Shown here: in pieces, positions 50,504-59,600 of the stretch | Layout of the letters: each line of letters starts with the position of its first letter | Numbering within the stretch: position 1 is the first letter of the stretch | Made by a program: the position numbers and the translations under genes | Notes under the pieces: generated by a model | What the model was told of the DNA's origin: nothing | Seen by the model: the letters and a program-made list of their open reading frames with translations, nothing else | Database searches by the model: none | DNA from: Paracoccaceae bacterium | GTDB taxonomy: Bacteria > Pseudomonadota > Alphaproteobacteria > Rhodobacterales > Rhodobacteraceae | Assembly: GCA_014872875.1 (NCBI GenBank) | Contig: WKFI01000011.1 | Span: forward strand, 372,001 to 436,000 | Direction: 5' to 3' | DNA: 64,000 nt

Positions 50504-51940
50504 ATGAAGACCCGTATTGCATGGATGTCCGCCGCTTTGGCCGTGTGCCTTGGCTCGGCTGCGATGGCGCAGGACAAACCCAACATCGTTTTCATCTTTT
50601 TGGACAATTTCGGCTGGGGTGAACCGGGCTTTAACGGTGGGGGCATCATCCGTGGCACCCCGACCCCTGCCATGGACGCGCTGGCCGCAGATGGGCTGCG
50701 CCTGACCAACTTCAATGTTGAAAGCCAATGTACCCCGTCGCGCGCCGCGACGATGACCGGGCGCTACGGCATCCGCAGCGGCAACCACACGGTGCCGCTG
50801 GGCGGTGGCGTCTATGGTCTGGTGCAATGGGAGATCACCATGGCCGAGATGCTCAAAGACGCGGGATATGACACCGCCATGCTGGGCAAGTGGCATCTGG
50901 GCTGGACCGAAGGACGCTTTCCCACCAATCAGGGATTCGACGAATTCTATGGCGTCGAGACCACGGATGTGACCGTTTGGCGGACCCTGACCGGCTTTGC
51001 CGAGGCCGAAATGGAAGCGCCATCGGTCATGCAGGGGGTCGCCGGGGAACCGGCAACCGTGGCGCGCGATTACGATCTTGAATATCGCGGCGTGATCGAC
51101 GGTGACCTGACGGACAAGGCCATCGACTTCATCAATCGCAAGAGCCAAGAGGAAAACCCGTTCTTCCTGTATCTGGCCTATACCAACACGCATTACCCCA
51201 ACATCCCGCACCCCGAATTTGACGGCGCAACCGGCAACGGTGTCTGGGCCGACATCCTGCATCAGACCGATACATATGTCGGACGCGTGGTCGAGGCGCT
51301 GGAGAGCGCCGGGGTCAGTGACAACACGGTGGTGATCTTCACCGCCGACAACGGTCCCGAGGCGCTCCCGGTTGGCAGCTCCAACGTTTCCCCCACTCCG
51401 GCAGTTCAGGGCACAGCAGGTCCGTGGCGCGGAACCTTGTTTACCAGCCTCGAGGGCAGCATGCGCGTGCCCTTTGCGATCAAATGGCCGGATCGCATCC
51501 CGGCTGGGTCGGCCAGCAACGAAGTCGTGCACTCCATGGACCTGTTCCCGACCCTTGCGGCCTTTGCCGGAGGCGCAGTCCCACAGGATCGAGCCTTTGA
51601 CGGGATCGACCAATCCGCCTTCTTTCTGGGGGAGCAAGATCATTCGAACCGCGAGGGCGTGATCGTATATATGGGCGAGCAGGTTTTCGGCGTGAAGTGG
51701 CAGGACTGGAAGGTACTGTTCAAGGAAAACGCCACGGTTTTCAGCCCGACAGAGGCCTTTGACACGCCGCGGATCTATAATCTGCTGAACGATCCCGGTG
51801 AACGGGACAACGTGCTGTTCCCTTATACATGGGTGGCCGAAAAGGCCCTGCCGCAATTGGGCGAGCATTTGGCGACCTTCGAACAATACCCGCCCATCGC
51901 ACCGGGCACCCCAGACCCCTACACGCCGCCCGAGAACTAA
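50504..51940 (+). CDS. Secreted type I sulfatase (arylsulfatase family)
   Basis: A 478-residue sulfatase with a Sec signal peptide (MKTRIAWMSAALAVCLGSAAMA). The formylglycine motif is CTPSR, Cys76, followed by AATMTGRYG. Metal ligands in NIVFIFLDNFGW and VVIFTADNGPE are present, as are the substrate-site segments GKWHLG and FTSLEGSMRVPF. It would cut sulfate esters in the periplasm after maturation by a formylglycine-generating enzyme, which is not in the window. Translation is probably controlled by the palindrome over its ribosome site. Confidence 0.92.
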   Translation: MKTRIAWMSAALAVCLGSAAMAQDKPNIVFIFLDNFGWGEPGFNGGGIIRGTPTPAMDALAADGLRLTNFNVESQCTPSRAATMTGRYGIRSGNHTVPLGGGVYGLVQWEITMAEMLKDAGYDTAMLGKWHLGWTEGRFPTNQGFDEFYGVETTDVTVWRTLTGFAEAEMEAPSVMQGVAGEPATVARDYDLEYRGVIDGDLTDKAIDFINRKSQEENPFFLYLAYTNTHYPNIPHPEFDGATGNGVWADILHQTDTYVGRVVEALESAGVSDNTVVIFTADNGPEALPVGSSNVSPTPAVQGTAGPWRGTLFTSLEGSMRVPFAIKWPDRIPAGSASNEVVHSMDLFPTLAAFAGGAVPQDRAFDGIDQSAFFLGEQDHSNREGVIVYMGEQVFGVKWQDWKVLFKENATVFSPTEAFDTPRIYNLLNDPGERDNVLFPYTWVAEKALPQLGEHLATFEQYPPIAPGTPDPYTPPEN

Positions 51941-51957
51941 TCCGGGAAACGATCGTC

Positions 51958-51989
51958 TGCGCCCCTGCGTCAATCTGCACAGGGGCGCA
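51958..51989 (+). terminator. Hairpin after the sulfatase gene
   Basis: TGCGCCCCTG / CAGGGGCGCA, ten perfect pairs with a 12-nt loop, 18 nt after the stop. Only a weak T-rich stretch follows (TTGGATCA), so it is a moderate terminator before the paa promoter region. Confidence 0.6.
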
Positions 51990-52117
51990 TTGGATCATCG
52001 CGCGGGTTTCGTTACATCGAATTTCGGGTTTTTCAACACGTTTTCAAAGGGTTGCATTCTTGACGGCTCAATATGTTACGAAATTTTCTCACATTCGATT
52101 TTCTGGTTACATTTTAC

Positions 52118-52163
52118 TTGCTGCGAATCACCAAACCACGTATTACCGACTAAGCGGTCGGGT
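52118..52163 (+). promoter_or_regulatory. paa promoter with overlapping TetR-type operator
   Basis: TTGCTG (52118-52123), 17-nt spacer, TATTAC (52141-52146); the palindrome ACCGACTAAGCGGTCGGGT (52145-52163; arms CCGAC and GTCGG) overlaps the -10 box. It matches the site upstream of the fadJ-like gene. A repressor bound here would block the promoter. The regulator is probably the TetR protein at 61122. Confidence 0.65.
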
Positions 52164-52198
52164 TATGGCCGCAGGATCTGAACGGAGACGCGACCCCC

Positions 52199-53401
52199 AT
52201 GGATGCATTCATTTGCGACGCAGTCAGGACACCGATTGGCCGTTATGGCGGCGCGCTGTCCTCGGTCCGCACGGACGACCTGGCAGCCATTCCGATTGCC
52301 GCCCTGAAAGAGCGGAACCCCAATGTTGATTGGGCCGCGATTGACGACGTGATTTACGGCGACGCCAACCAGGCGGGCGAAAGCAACCGCAACGTGGCAC
52401 GTATGGCCGCATTGCTGGCCGGGCTGCCCACGGATGTGCCGGGCACCACGGTGAACCGGCTCTGCGCCTCCGGCATGGATGCGGTTGGCATGGCCTCGCG
52501 CGGGATCAAGGCGGGCGATTATGACATGGCCATCGCTGGCGGTGTCGAAAGCATGAGCCGTGCGCCCTTCGTGATGCCCAAGGCGACCAGCGCCTTCACC
52601 CGCGCCAACGCAGTCTATGACACCACCATCGGATGGCGGTTCGTCAACAAGAAGATGCACGCGATGTACGGCACCGACTCGATGCCGCAGACCGCCGACA
52701 ACGTGGCCGAAGATTATAACATCAGTCGCGAAGATCAGGACAAGTTCGCCGCCAACAGCCAGGCCCGCTGGGCCGCTGCGCATGAAGCTGGCGTTTTTGC
52801 GCAGGAAATCACCCCGGTGACGATCCCCCAGCGCAAGGGCGATCCGGTGATCGTCGATACCGACGAACATCCCCGCCCCGGCACCTCGGCTGAAAAGCTG
52901 TCGGGTCTGAAAGGCGTCAACGGCCCTGACAAGACCGTAACCGCGGGCAATGCCAGCGGCGTCAATGACGGTGCAGCGGCGATCCTGATGGCAAACGAAG
53001 CGGCGGCGGCCAAAAACGGTCTGACCCCGATGGCCCGCATCGTCGGCATGTCTGTCGCGGGCGTTGAGCCGCGCGTCATGGGCATCGGCCCGGTCCCGGC
53101 TTCGCGCAAGGTATTGGCACGCGCCGGTCTGAGCATCGATCAGATGGATGTGATAGAATTGAACGAGGCGTTTGCATCCCAGGGGCTTGCGACACTGCGC
53201 GAACTTGGCGTGGCGGATGATGCACCCCATGTAAACCCCAATGGTGGCGCCATTGCCATCGGCCACCCGCTCGGCATGTCCGGCGCACGGCTGGTGCTGA
53301 CCGCCGCTTATCAGTTGCAACGCACCGGTGGGCGCTATGCGCTGTGCACCATGTGCGTCGGAGTTGGTCAGGGCGCTGCCCTGATCCTGGAACGCGTCTG
53401 A
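52199..53401 (+). CDS. paaJ: 3-oxoadipyl-CoA/3-oxo-5,6-didehydrosuberyl-CoA thiolase (PaaJ-type)
   Basis: Thiolase of 400 residues with Cys89 (NRLCASG), His356 (IGHPLG) and Cys386 (CVGVG). It belongs to the group including PcaF and PaaJ and is encoded just ahead of paaABCDE, so it most likely carries out the two thiolytic steps of phenylacetate catabolism that release acetyl-CoA and succinyl-CoA. PcaF (protocatechuate pathway) is the close alternative. ATG at 52199 follows GGAG at 11 nt. Confidence 0.85.
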   Translation: MDAFICDAVRTPIGRYGGALSSVRTDDLAAIPIAALKERNPNVDWAAIDDVIYGDANQAGESNRNVARMAALLAGLPTDVPGTTVNRLCASGMDAVGMASRGIKAGDYDMAIAGGVESMSRAPFVMPKATSAFTRANAVYDTTIGWRFVNKKMHAMYGTDSMPQTADNVAEDYNISREDQDKFAANSQARWAAAHEAGVFAQEITPVTIPQRKGDPVIVDTDEHPRPGTSAEKLSGLKGVNGPDKTVTAGNASGVNDGAAAILMANEAAAAKNGLTPMARIVGMSVAGVEPRVMGIGPVPASRKVLARAGLSIDQMDVIELNEAFASQGLATLRELGVADDAPHVNPNGGAIAIGHPLGMSGARLVLTAAYQLQRTGGRYALCTMCVGVGQGAALILERV

Positions 53402-53418
53402 GCGAGAGGAGAGCCAGG

Positions 53419-54411
53419 ATGTATGCACAGATGATCAAGACCGCTTCCAAGGGCGTCAAAACCCGGGAGGAGATGACGGACCAGGAACGCGAGTTTCAAG
53501 ACAAGATCGACAATGACATCAAGATCGAGCCGCGCGACTGGATGCCGGACGATTACCGCCGCACTCTGATCCGTCAGATCGGCCAGCACGCGCATTCCGA
53601 GGTTGTCGGCCAGCTGCCCGAAGGCAACTGGATCACCCGCGCGCCCACGCTGGAACGCAAGGCGATCCTGCTGGCCAAGGTGCAGGACGAAGCGGGCCAT
53701 GGCCTGTATCTGTACTCGGCCGCCGAAACGCTGGGCGAAACCCGGGACGAACTGGTCAAGCTGTTACACGAAGGGCGGATGAAGTACTCCTCGATCTTCA
53801 ACTACCCGACACTGAACTGGGCCGATATCGGCGCGGTGGGCTGGCTGGTCGATGGCGCGGCCATCGTGAACCAGGTGGCACTGCAGCGGACCTCCTATGG
53901 CCCCTACTCGCGCGCCATGATCCGGATCTGCAAGGAAGAAAGCTTCCACGCGCGTCAGGGTTACCACGCGATCATGAAAATGGCGTTCGGCACCCTGGAA
54001 CAAAAGAAGATGGCACAGGACGCGGTGAACCGCCTGTGGTTCCCGGCGATCATGATGTTCGGCCCCACCGACGCAGCATCGACCAATTCGGACCAGTCGA
54101 TGGCCTGGAAGATCAAAGTCAAGTCGAACGACGAACTGCGGCAGCAATTCGTGGACCAGACCGTTCCGCAGATCGAATACCTGGGGCTGGATCTGCCCGA
54201 CCCCGGCATCAAGTGGAATGAAGAACGCGGTCACTATGACTTCAGTGACCCGGACTGGACCGAATTCTTCAACGTGATCAAGGGCAACGGCCCCTGCAAC
54301 GTGGACCGCCTGAGCGACCGCAAGAAAGCCTGGGATGACGGCCAATGGGTACGCGATGGTCTGCTGGCCCACGCCCAGAAGAAGTCCGCCGCCAAACTGG
54401 CCGCCGAATAA
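53419..54411 (+). CDS. paaA: 1,2-phenylacetyl-CoA epoxidase, catalytic subunit PaaA
   Basis: Diiron catalytic subunit of the ring-epoxidising PaaABCE complex, 330 residues. The ferritin-like helices carry the iron ligands in [17 protein letters not shown] (Glu-x-x-His) and [12 protein letters not shown] (Glu-x-x-His), with a second Glu in the bundle. It makes ring-1,2-epoxyphenylacetyl-CoA using electrons from PaaE. ATG at 53419 after GAGAGGAG. Second gene of the paa operon. Confidence 0.96.
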   Translation: MYAQMIKTASKGVKTREEMTDQEREFQDKIDNDIKIEPRDWMPDDYRRTLIRQIGQHAHSEVVGQLPEGNWITRAPTLERKAILLAKVQDEAGHGLYLYSAAETLGETRDELVKLLHEGRMKYSSIFNYPTLNWADIGAVGWLVDGAAIVNQVALQRTSYGPYSRAMIRICKEESFHARQGYHAIMKMAFGTLEQKKMAQDAVNRLWFPAIMMFGPTDAASTNSDQSMAWKIKVKSNDELRQQFVDQTVPQIEYLGLDLPDPGIKWNEERGHYDFSDPDWTEFFNVIKGNGPCNVDRLSDRKKAWDDGQWVRDGLLAHAQKKSAAKLAAE

Positions 54412-54482
54412 GAGATTTGCATCTGCCGAGTGGGGCTTTGGCACGCGCCGGGCCCGTCTCGAGCCAGGAGGAGAACTGAGCT

Positions 54483-54767
54483 ATGAAAAACGAATGGCCC
54501 CTGTGGGAAATTTTCATCCGCGGCCAGCATGGCATGAGCCACCGTCACGTGGGCTCGCTGCATGCGCCCGATGCGGAAATGGCGATCAAGAACGCCCGTG
54601 ACGTCTATACCCGCCGCAACGAAGGCGTGTCGATCTGGGTGGTCGAAGCCCGCCACATCGCCGCCACCGCACCGGGCGACAAGGGCCCGCTGTTCGAGCC
54701 GTCGGAATCGAAGGTCTATCGTCACCCGACCTTCTTCGACATCCCCGAAGAAGTGGGGCACATGTAA
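54483..54767 (+). CDS. paaB: 1,2-phenylacetyl-CoA epoxidase subunit PaaB
   Basis: Small 94-residue subunit of the epoxidase, full family length, with EWPLWEIFIRGQHGMSHRHVGSLHAPDAEMAIKNARD and EGVSIWVVEARHI, the known PaaB blocks. It bridges PaaAC units in the complex. The stop overlaps the paaC start as TAATG, so translation is coupled. The ATG at 54483 has GAGGAGAA upstream. Confidence 0.95.
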   Translation: MKNEWPLWEIFIRGQHGMSHRHVGSLHAPDAEMAIKNARDVYTRRNEGVSIWVVEARHIAATAPGDKGPLFEPSESKVYRHPTFFDIPEEVGHM

Positions 54768-55528
54768 TGGCCGACAATCAGCAACTGTTCCAGTTTCTGC
54801 TGCGGATGGGGGACAACACCCTGATCCTCGGCCACCGGGTCAGCGAATGGTGCGGCCATTCCCCGATCCTTGAGGAAGACATTGCCCTGGCCAACACCGC
54901 GCTGGACCTGATCGGTCAGACCCAGATGTGGCTCGAGCTGGCTGGCGAAGTGCAGGGTGAAGGCAAATCCGCCGACGATCTGGCGTTCCTGCGCGACGTC
55001 TGGGATTTCCGCAACGTGCTATTGACCGAAGTGCCGAACGGCGACTTTGGCCGCACCATGATGCGCCAGTTCCTGTTTGATGCGTGGCATTCGATCATGC
55101 TGGGCCGTCTGCTGAAATCCAGCGATAGCCGCATTGCCGAGATTGCTGCAAAGGCGAGCAAGGAAGTCGCCTATCACCTTGAACGCTCGGGTGATACCGT
55201 GGTCGGTCTGGGCGACGGCACCGAAGAAAGCCACGCCCGCATGCAGGAAGCGCTGGATTACCTGTGGCCCTATGTGGGTGAGATGTTCGCGAGCGACGAC
55301 ATCGACGCCGCCATGGTCCAGGCGGGCATTGCCCCCGATCCGGCCGGTCTGCGCGATGAATATGACGCGCTGGTGGGTCGTTTCCTGACTGAGGCAACCC
55401 TGACCATTCCGGACAACAACTGGGCCCACAAAGGCGGGCGCACCGGAGCAATGCATACCGAGCATCTGGGCCATCTGCTGACGCAAATGCAGTGGCTTCA
55501 ACGGGCCTATCCAGGAGCCTCCTGGTAA
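54767..55528 (+). CDS. paaC: 1,2-phenylacetyl-CoA epoxidase structural subunit PaaC
   Basis: Ferritin-like structural partner of PaaA, 253 residues. Segments LLRMGDNTLILGHRVSEWCGHSPILEEDIALAN and ASKEVAYHLERSGDTVVGLGDGTEESHARMQ are typical. It carries remnants of the diiron fold but does not hold the active centre in known complexes. Overlaps paaB by one base. Needed for PaaA stability. Confidence 0.95.
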   Translation: MADNQQLFQFLLRMGDNTLILGHRVSEWCGHSPILEEDIALANTALDLIGQTQMWLELAGEVQGEGKSADDLAFLRDVWDFRNVLLTEVPNGDFGRTMMRQFLFDAWHSIMLGRLLKSSDSRIAEIAAKASKEVAYHLERSGDTVVGLGDGTEESHARMQEALDYLWPYVGEMFASDDIDAAMVQAGIAPDPAGLRDEYDALVGRFLTEATLTIPDNNWAHKGGRTGAMHTEHLGHLLTQMQWLQRAYPGASW

Positions 55529-55550
55529 GCCTCTAGCAAGGCAACGAAAA

Positions 55551-56012
55551 ATGGAACAGCCAAGTGTGGAACAGGTTTGGGAATGGTTGGATGCCGTTCC
55601 CGACCCCGAGATCCCTGTGATCTCGCTAGTGGATCTGGGCATCATACGTGATGTGGCCTGGGAAGGTGAAACGCTGACCGTTGCGGTCACACCTACCTAT
55701 TCGGGCTGCCCGGCAACCTCGATCATCAACATGGATATCGAGACCGCGCTGCGCGGCCACGGGATCGAAAAGCTGGAATTGAAACGCCAGCTGTCCCCGC
55801 CCTGGACCACCGACTGGCTGAGCGACAAGGGTCGGGCGCGGCTGGAAGAATACGGCATCGCCCCACCCCAACCCGCAGGCGGACCCACCCGCTGCCCCCA
55901 TTGTGGCGGCACGCATCTGGAGAAGCTGAGCCAATTCGGCTCGACCCCGTGCAAGGCGCAATGGCGCTGCCGGGACTGCCTGGAACCTTTCGACTATTTC
56001 AAGTGCATCTGA
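55551..56012 (+). CDS. paaD: Epoxidase maturation protein PaaD
   Basis: A 153-residue PaaD protein: MIP18/DUF59 domain in residues about 1-90 (PDPEIPVISLVDLGIIRDV, TPTYSGCPATSIINMDI) followed by a C-terminal zinc-ribbon-like part (CPHCGGTHLEKL, CRDCLEPFDYFKC). Involved in assembly of the iron centres of the epoxidase complex, and not a subunit of the purified complex. Follows paaC by 22 nt and paaE follows by 25 nt. Confidence 0.95.
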   Translation: MEQPSVEQVWEWLDAVPDPEIPVISLVDLGIIRDVAWEGETLTVAVTPTYSGCPATSIINMDIETALRGHGIEKLELKRQLSPPWTTDWLSDKGRARLEEYGIAPPQPAGGPTRCPHCGGTHLEKLSQFGSTPCKAQWRCRDCLEPFDYFKCI

Positions 56013-56037
56013 GCCCGCACGAAGGAGGAAACTGCCG

Positions 56038-57111
56038 ATGGCGCGCTTTCACGATCTGGAAGTCACAGACATCCACAAAACCATCCGCGACGCTGTCGTG
56101 GTGACGCTGCAGCCGGTCAACGGTGCAGCCGAGGAATTCGATTTTACCCAGGGCCAGTACCTGACTTTCCGCCGCGATTTCGACGGGGAAGAGCTGCGCC
56201 GGTCCTATTCGATCTGTGCCGGCAAGGGGGATGGCGTCCTGCAGGTCGGCATCAAGCGGGTCGATGGCGGCGCGTTTTCGACCTGGGCCAATGAAGAGCT
56301 TCAGGTCGGCGACACCCTTCAGGCAATGCCGCCGATGGGCAGCTTCTTCACTGCGCTCGATGCCGGTGCCGACAAACAGTATCTGGGCTTTGCCGGCGGC
56401 TCGGGCATCACACCCGTCCTGTCGATCCTCAAGACGACACTGGCGGCCGAGCCGAATTCCTCCTTCACGCTGGTCTACGCCAACAAGGGCGTGAACACGA
56501 TCATGTTCCGCGAGGAGCTGGAAGATCTGAAGAACACCTATCTGGGTCGGTTCAACGTGATCCACATTCTGGAATCGGACGCGCAGGAAATCGACCTTTT
56601 CACTGGTTTGGTGACCGAGGAGAAATGCGCCCAGCTGTTCGAACACTGGATCGACATCCAGAGTGTCGACACGGCCTTCATCTGCGGCCCGGAGCCGATG
56701 ATGCTGGGCATTGCAGCTGCCTTGCGGACTGCAGGCCTGGACGACAGTCAGATCAAGTTCGAACTGTTTGCCAGCGCCCAACCGGGTCGTGCCAAACGCA
56801 AGGCCGTCAGCCAGGATGCAGCCAGCAGCGCCAACCAGACCACCGCAGCGATCACGCTGGACGGGTCTACCCAGACCATTCAGATGCCCAAGGACGCCAC
56901 CATTCTGGATGCCGCCTTGGACAACGCCATGGACGCGCCCTACGCCTGCAAGGCCGGGGTCTGCTCGACCTGCCGCTGCAAGGTTCTGGAAGGCGAGGTC
57001 GAGATGGTGACCAACCACGCGCTCGAGGATTATGAGGTCGAAAAGGGCTACGTCCTGTCCTGCCAATCCTATCCGCTGACCGACAACGTCGTTGTCGATT
57101 TCGACCAGTAA
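56038..57111 (+). CDS. paaE: 1,2-phenylacetyl-CoA epoxidase reductase PaaE
   Basis: NADPH-dependent reductase of the epoxidase, 357 residues. N-terminal FAD domain (RRSYSICAG), NAD(P)-binding domain (FAGGSGITPVLSILK, FICGPEPMM) and C-terminal plant-type 2Fe-2S ferredoxin with CKAGVCSTCRCKV and LSCQSYP. Domain order FAD-NADPH-ferredoxin is that of PaaE. ATG at 56038 after AAGGAGGAA. Supplies electrons to PaaA. Confidence 0.96.
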   Translation: MARFHDLEVTDIHKTIRDAVVVTLQPVNGAAEEFDFTQGQYLTFRRDFDGEELRRSYSICAGKGDGVLQVGIKRVDGGAFSTWANEELQVGDTLQAMPPMGSFFTALDAGADKQYLGFAGGSGITPVLSILKTTLAAEPNSSFTLVYANKGVNTIMFREELEDLKNTYLGRFNVIHILESDAQEIDLFTGLVTEEKCAQLFEHWIDIQSVDTAFICGPEPMMLGIAAALRTAGLDDSQIKFELFASAQPGRAKRKAVSQDAASSANQTTAAITLDGSTQTIQMPKDATILDAALDNAMDAPYACKAGVCSTCRCKVLEGEVEMVTNHALEDYEVEKGYVLSCQSYPLTDNVVVDFDQ

Positions 57112-57124
57112 GGGAGGCATGACA

Positions 57125-57883
57125 ATGGCCGAAGACATGAGCATCGAAAGCTATCTCGCCGCAGGCGGCGTTCTGACCAATCCGACCAACGTGCCCCCGC
57201 GTTATCGTGCCGAGCTGATGAAGCTGATGGCGACTTTCGTGGACAGCGAACTGGCGGGCGCTGCGGGCTTTGCCGACATCATCAACCAGGGTCCGGGCAT
57301 CAAGGAACGGATCGCTGCCGCGAAGATCGTGCTGGAAAAGACCGACAACGCAGACAAGGTGCTGCGGATCATGGGTGAGTTCGGCGCCAATACCGAACGC
57401 TATGCCACGCATCACCCCTGGACCGCCCGTCTGGACCGCGACGCCGATATCGGTCAGAGCCGGTCCGAGCATGACATGCGCCTGGCGGTGTTTAACTACC
57501 CGCTGAACGGCTGGGCCGACGCGGTGATGATGAACCTGCTGATGGGCCGCGCCGTGGCGGTGCAGCTGGCCGAGTTCTCGATGGTGTCCTATCAGCCGCT
57601 GGCCGAAGTGTTCCGGGCCGTCGCCCCGATCGAGGCGCGTCATGCCGAACTGGCCGAAGAAGGTGTGATCAAGCTGCTTGAAGCTGGTGAAGCCGAGGCC
57701 CTGCAAGCCTCTGCCAACTACTGGTGGCCTCGCGTGGCAGCCAGTTTCGGCTCCTCGGCGTCCGAAAAATTCGAAGGCCTCCAAGCCATTGGCCTGCGCA
57801 AGACTTCGAATGCCGAGCTGAAAACCCGTTGGGAAGCCGAAGCCGGCGCGATCCTGAAGAAGATCGGTCTGACCGTTGGATGA
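57125..57883 (+). CDS. PaaA/PaaC-like ferritin-fold protein, extra gene of the paa operon
   Basis: A 252-residue protein of the phenylacetic acid catabolic (PaaA/PaaC) ferritin-like fold. FVDSELAGAAGFADI and APIEARHAELAEEG give Glu and Glu-x-x-His positions like diiron ligands, with a further Glu in LAEFSMVSYQ. It is encoded after paaE and just before the operon terminator. It is neither PaaA nor PaaC, both of which are present. The ATG at 57125 has AGGGAGG at 7 nt; an ATG at 57119 is too close. Role unknown: a third oxygenase-like subunit or a separate Fe enzyme. Confidence 0.78.
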   Translation: MAEDMSIESYLAAGGVLTNPTNVPPRYRAELMKLMATFVDSELAGAAGFADIINQGPGIKERIAAAKIVLEKTDNADKVLRIMGEFGANTERYATHHPWTARLDRDADIGQSRSEHDMRLAVFNYPLNGWADAVMMNLLMGRAVAVQLAEFSMVSYQPLAEVFRAVAPIEARHAELAEEGVIKLLEAGEAEALQASANYWWPRVAASFGSSASEKFEGLQAIGLRKTSNAELKTRWEAEAGAILKKIGLTVG

Positions 57884-57918
57884 TCCAAGCCGGACTTAAG
57901 ATCCGATTGGTCCAAAAC

Positions 57919-57954
57919 AAAAAAGACCCGCCTCTTCTCAGGCGGGTCTTTTTT
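57919..57954. terminator. Bidirectional intrinsic terminator of the paa operon
   Basis: AAAAAAGACCCGCCT, loop CTTCTC, AGGCGGGTCTTTTTT: perfect 15-bp inverted repeat with a GC-rich core and T-run on both strands. It ends the paa operon and the facing TPP enzyme gene. Confidence 0.95.
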
Positions 57955-57974
57955 CTTTCATGCAGGGGCTCGCA

Positions 57975-59600
57975 TCAAATCCGCATGCGCGGCACGTCAT
58001 TGGGGTCCAGGCTCAGTTCGATCAACAGCGGGCGGTCGCGGGTCTCGATCGCCTCGATCGCGGCCTCAAGATCTTCGGCGCTGTTGACTTGCACGCCCCG
58101 CCCGCCCAGCGAGGTTGCAACCTCGGCAAAGGACGGCCAGTCGAACGTGGACAGAGCCGGGTCCATCTTGCGGTCCAGGAACTGGATGTGTTCAGCCCCA
58201 TAGGCACTGTCATTGGCGACAATCACGATCAGGTCCTGATTTGTGCGCACCGCGGTGTTGAACTCGTTGATGCCGCCCATCATGAAGCCGCCATCGCCGG
58301 TGAAGCAAACCACGGGGCGCCCCTTGACCGCAAAGCCTGCCCCAATGGCCACCTGCAAACCCAGGCCGATGGAGCCGAAATTGGCCGTCGCGATAAAGCT
58401 TTCGGCATTTGGCGCGGACATGCGGCACCAGACTTCGGTCATGAACCGGCCGCCATCAGTGGTCAGGAAACGGTCCTTAGGCAGCGCCTCCTCCAGCCGA
58501 TCCAGCGCGTATTCGAAATTGACACAGCCGGGCGCGGCCTTGGCTGGATCGCCTTTGGGATGGGCGGTCAAGACCTCCATGTCCAGTTCGGCAGTGAAGC
58601 CTGTTCCGGGGATCTCGGCCTCGTCCAGCCACCAGACGATATTGTCGGCGGTCAGCCCTGCATCCGCGATCAGCGCCGCGTCGGGGTGATAGTTCTTCGA
58701 CACTTCGGTTGCGGTATTGTTGATCTGCACCACGCGCTTGCCCTTCATCAGAGCGCCCTTGTCCGTGGTGAAATGGTGCAGACTGGCACCAAAGGCGACG
58801 ACGCAATCGGCCTTGGCCATTGCGTCATAGGCCGCAGGTGTCGAAAGCGTGCCGAAGATGTCCATGTTGTAAGGGTGGTCGTTGAACATCCCCTTGGCCT
58901 TGAGCGTGGTCGCCAACGGCGCCTCCAACCGGTCCGCCAGACGTTTGAGCTGGGGCACCGCATCCTTGGCACCGATCCCGGCCAGGATGATCGGGCGTTT
59001 GGCGCTGGCAATCATGCCCACGGCCTGGTCCAGATCATCGCCTTCCGGCACAAAAGACGGGGCGGCGAAGGCTGGGAACACGTGTTTTACGTGTTCGACC
59101 TCCTGCCACATGAAATCGGCCGGCATGTTCAGCACGATGGGCCGCTTTTCCACCTGCGCGCGGTAGAAGGCGTGTGCCACGTCATAGGTCGCGGTTTCCG
59201 GCGACCGCATCTGCTCAAACCCCGCGCCCGTGATCTTGACCGTTTCACGTTGGTCTATGTTTTGCAGGTTATGCGGATTGGACACTGCTGTGTCTCCTGC
59301 CAGCAGAACCATCGGTACATGGCCCCGAGCACCTTCGGTGAGGGCGGTGATGCAGTTGGTCAGAGCAGGTCCATGCGTCACCGTGGCCACGCCAACCTTC
59401 CCGGCAACCCGGCCATAGGCCAGCGCCATCAACACCGCGCTGCCTTCATACGCCACCGGCACAAAGGTCCCACCGCCCGATCGCACGTAATCGTCCACCA
59501 TGAACAGGTTCGCATCTCCCATCAGCCCAAACATCGTGTCCTGACCAAGATCAAAAAGGGATCGGGCGATGGATTGGTAAACATACATTGTGCGGCTCAT
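57975..59600 (-). CDS. Thiamine-diphosphate-dependent enzyme (acetolactate synthase-like)
   Basis: A 541-residue TPP enzyme with the three domains of the AHAS/oxalyl-CoA/benzoylformate decarboxylase group. Catalytic Glu52 is in VAYEGSAV, and the TPP-Mg motif runs GDGGFMMGG...NDSAYGAE. The middle domain has PIILAGIGAKDAVPQL. It lacks the FAD-synthase-specific features that would make it a biosynthetic IlvB, so a decarboxylase or carboligase acting on a 2-oxo acid is more likely. Single gene with the paa terminator on one side and a MarR/efflux pair on the other. Substrate unknown. Confidence 0.8.
   Translation of the reverse strand: MSRTMYVYQSIARSLFDLGQDTMFGLMGDANLFMVDDYVRSGGGTFVPVAYEGSAVLMALAYGRVAGKVGVATVTHGPALTNCITALTEGARGHVPMVLLAGDTAVSNPHNLQNIDQRETVKITGAGFEQMRSPETATYDVAHAFYRAQVEKRPIVLNMPADFMWQEVEHVKHVFPAFAAPSFVPEGDDLDQAVGMIASAKRPIILAGIGAKDAVPQLKRLADRLEAPLATTLKAKGMFNDHPYNMDIFGTLSTPAAYDAMAKADCVVAFGASLHHFTTDKGALMKGKRVVQINNTATEVSKNYHPDAALIADAGLTADNIVWWLDEAEIPGTGFTAELDMEVLTAHPKGDPAKAAPGCVNFEYALDRLEEALPKDRFLTTDGGRFMTEVWCRMSAPNAESFIATANFGSIGLGLQVAIGAGFAVKGRPVVCFTGDGGFMMGGINEFNTAVRTNQDLIVIVANDSAYGAEHIQFLDRKMDPALSTFDWPSFAEVATSLGGRGVQVNSAEDLEAAIEAIETRDRPLLIELSLDPNDVPRMRI

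Noticed and set aside
57975-59600. Calling the TPP enzyme IlvB
   Set aside because: No ilvN or branched-chain genes are next to it, and the sequence does not single out acetolactate synthase.
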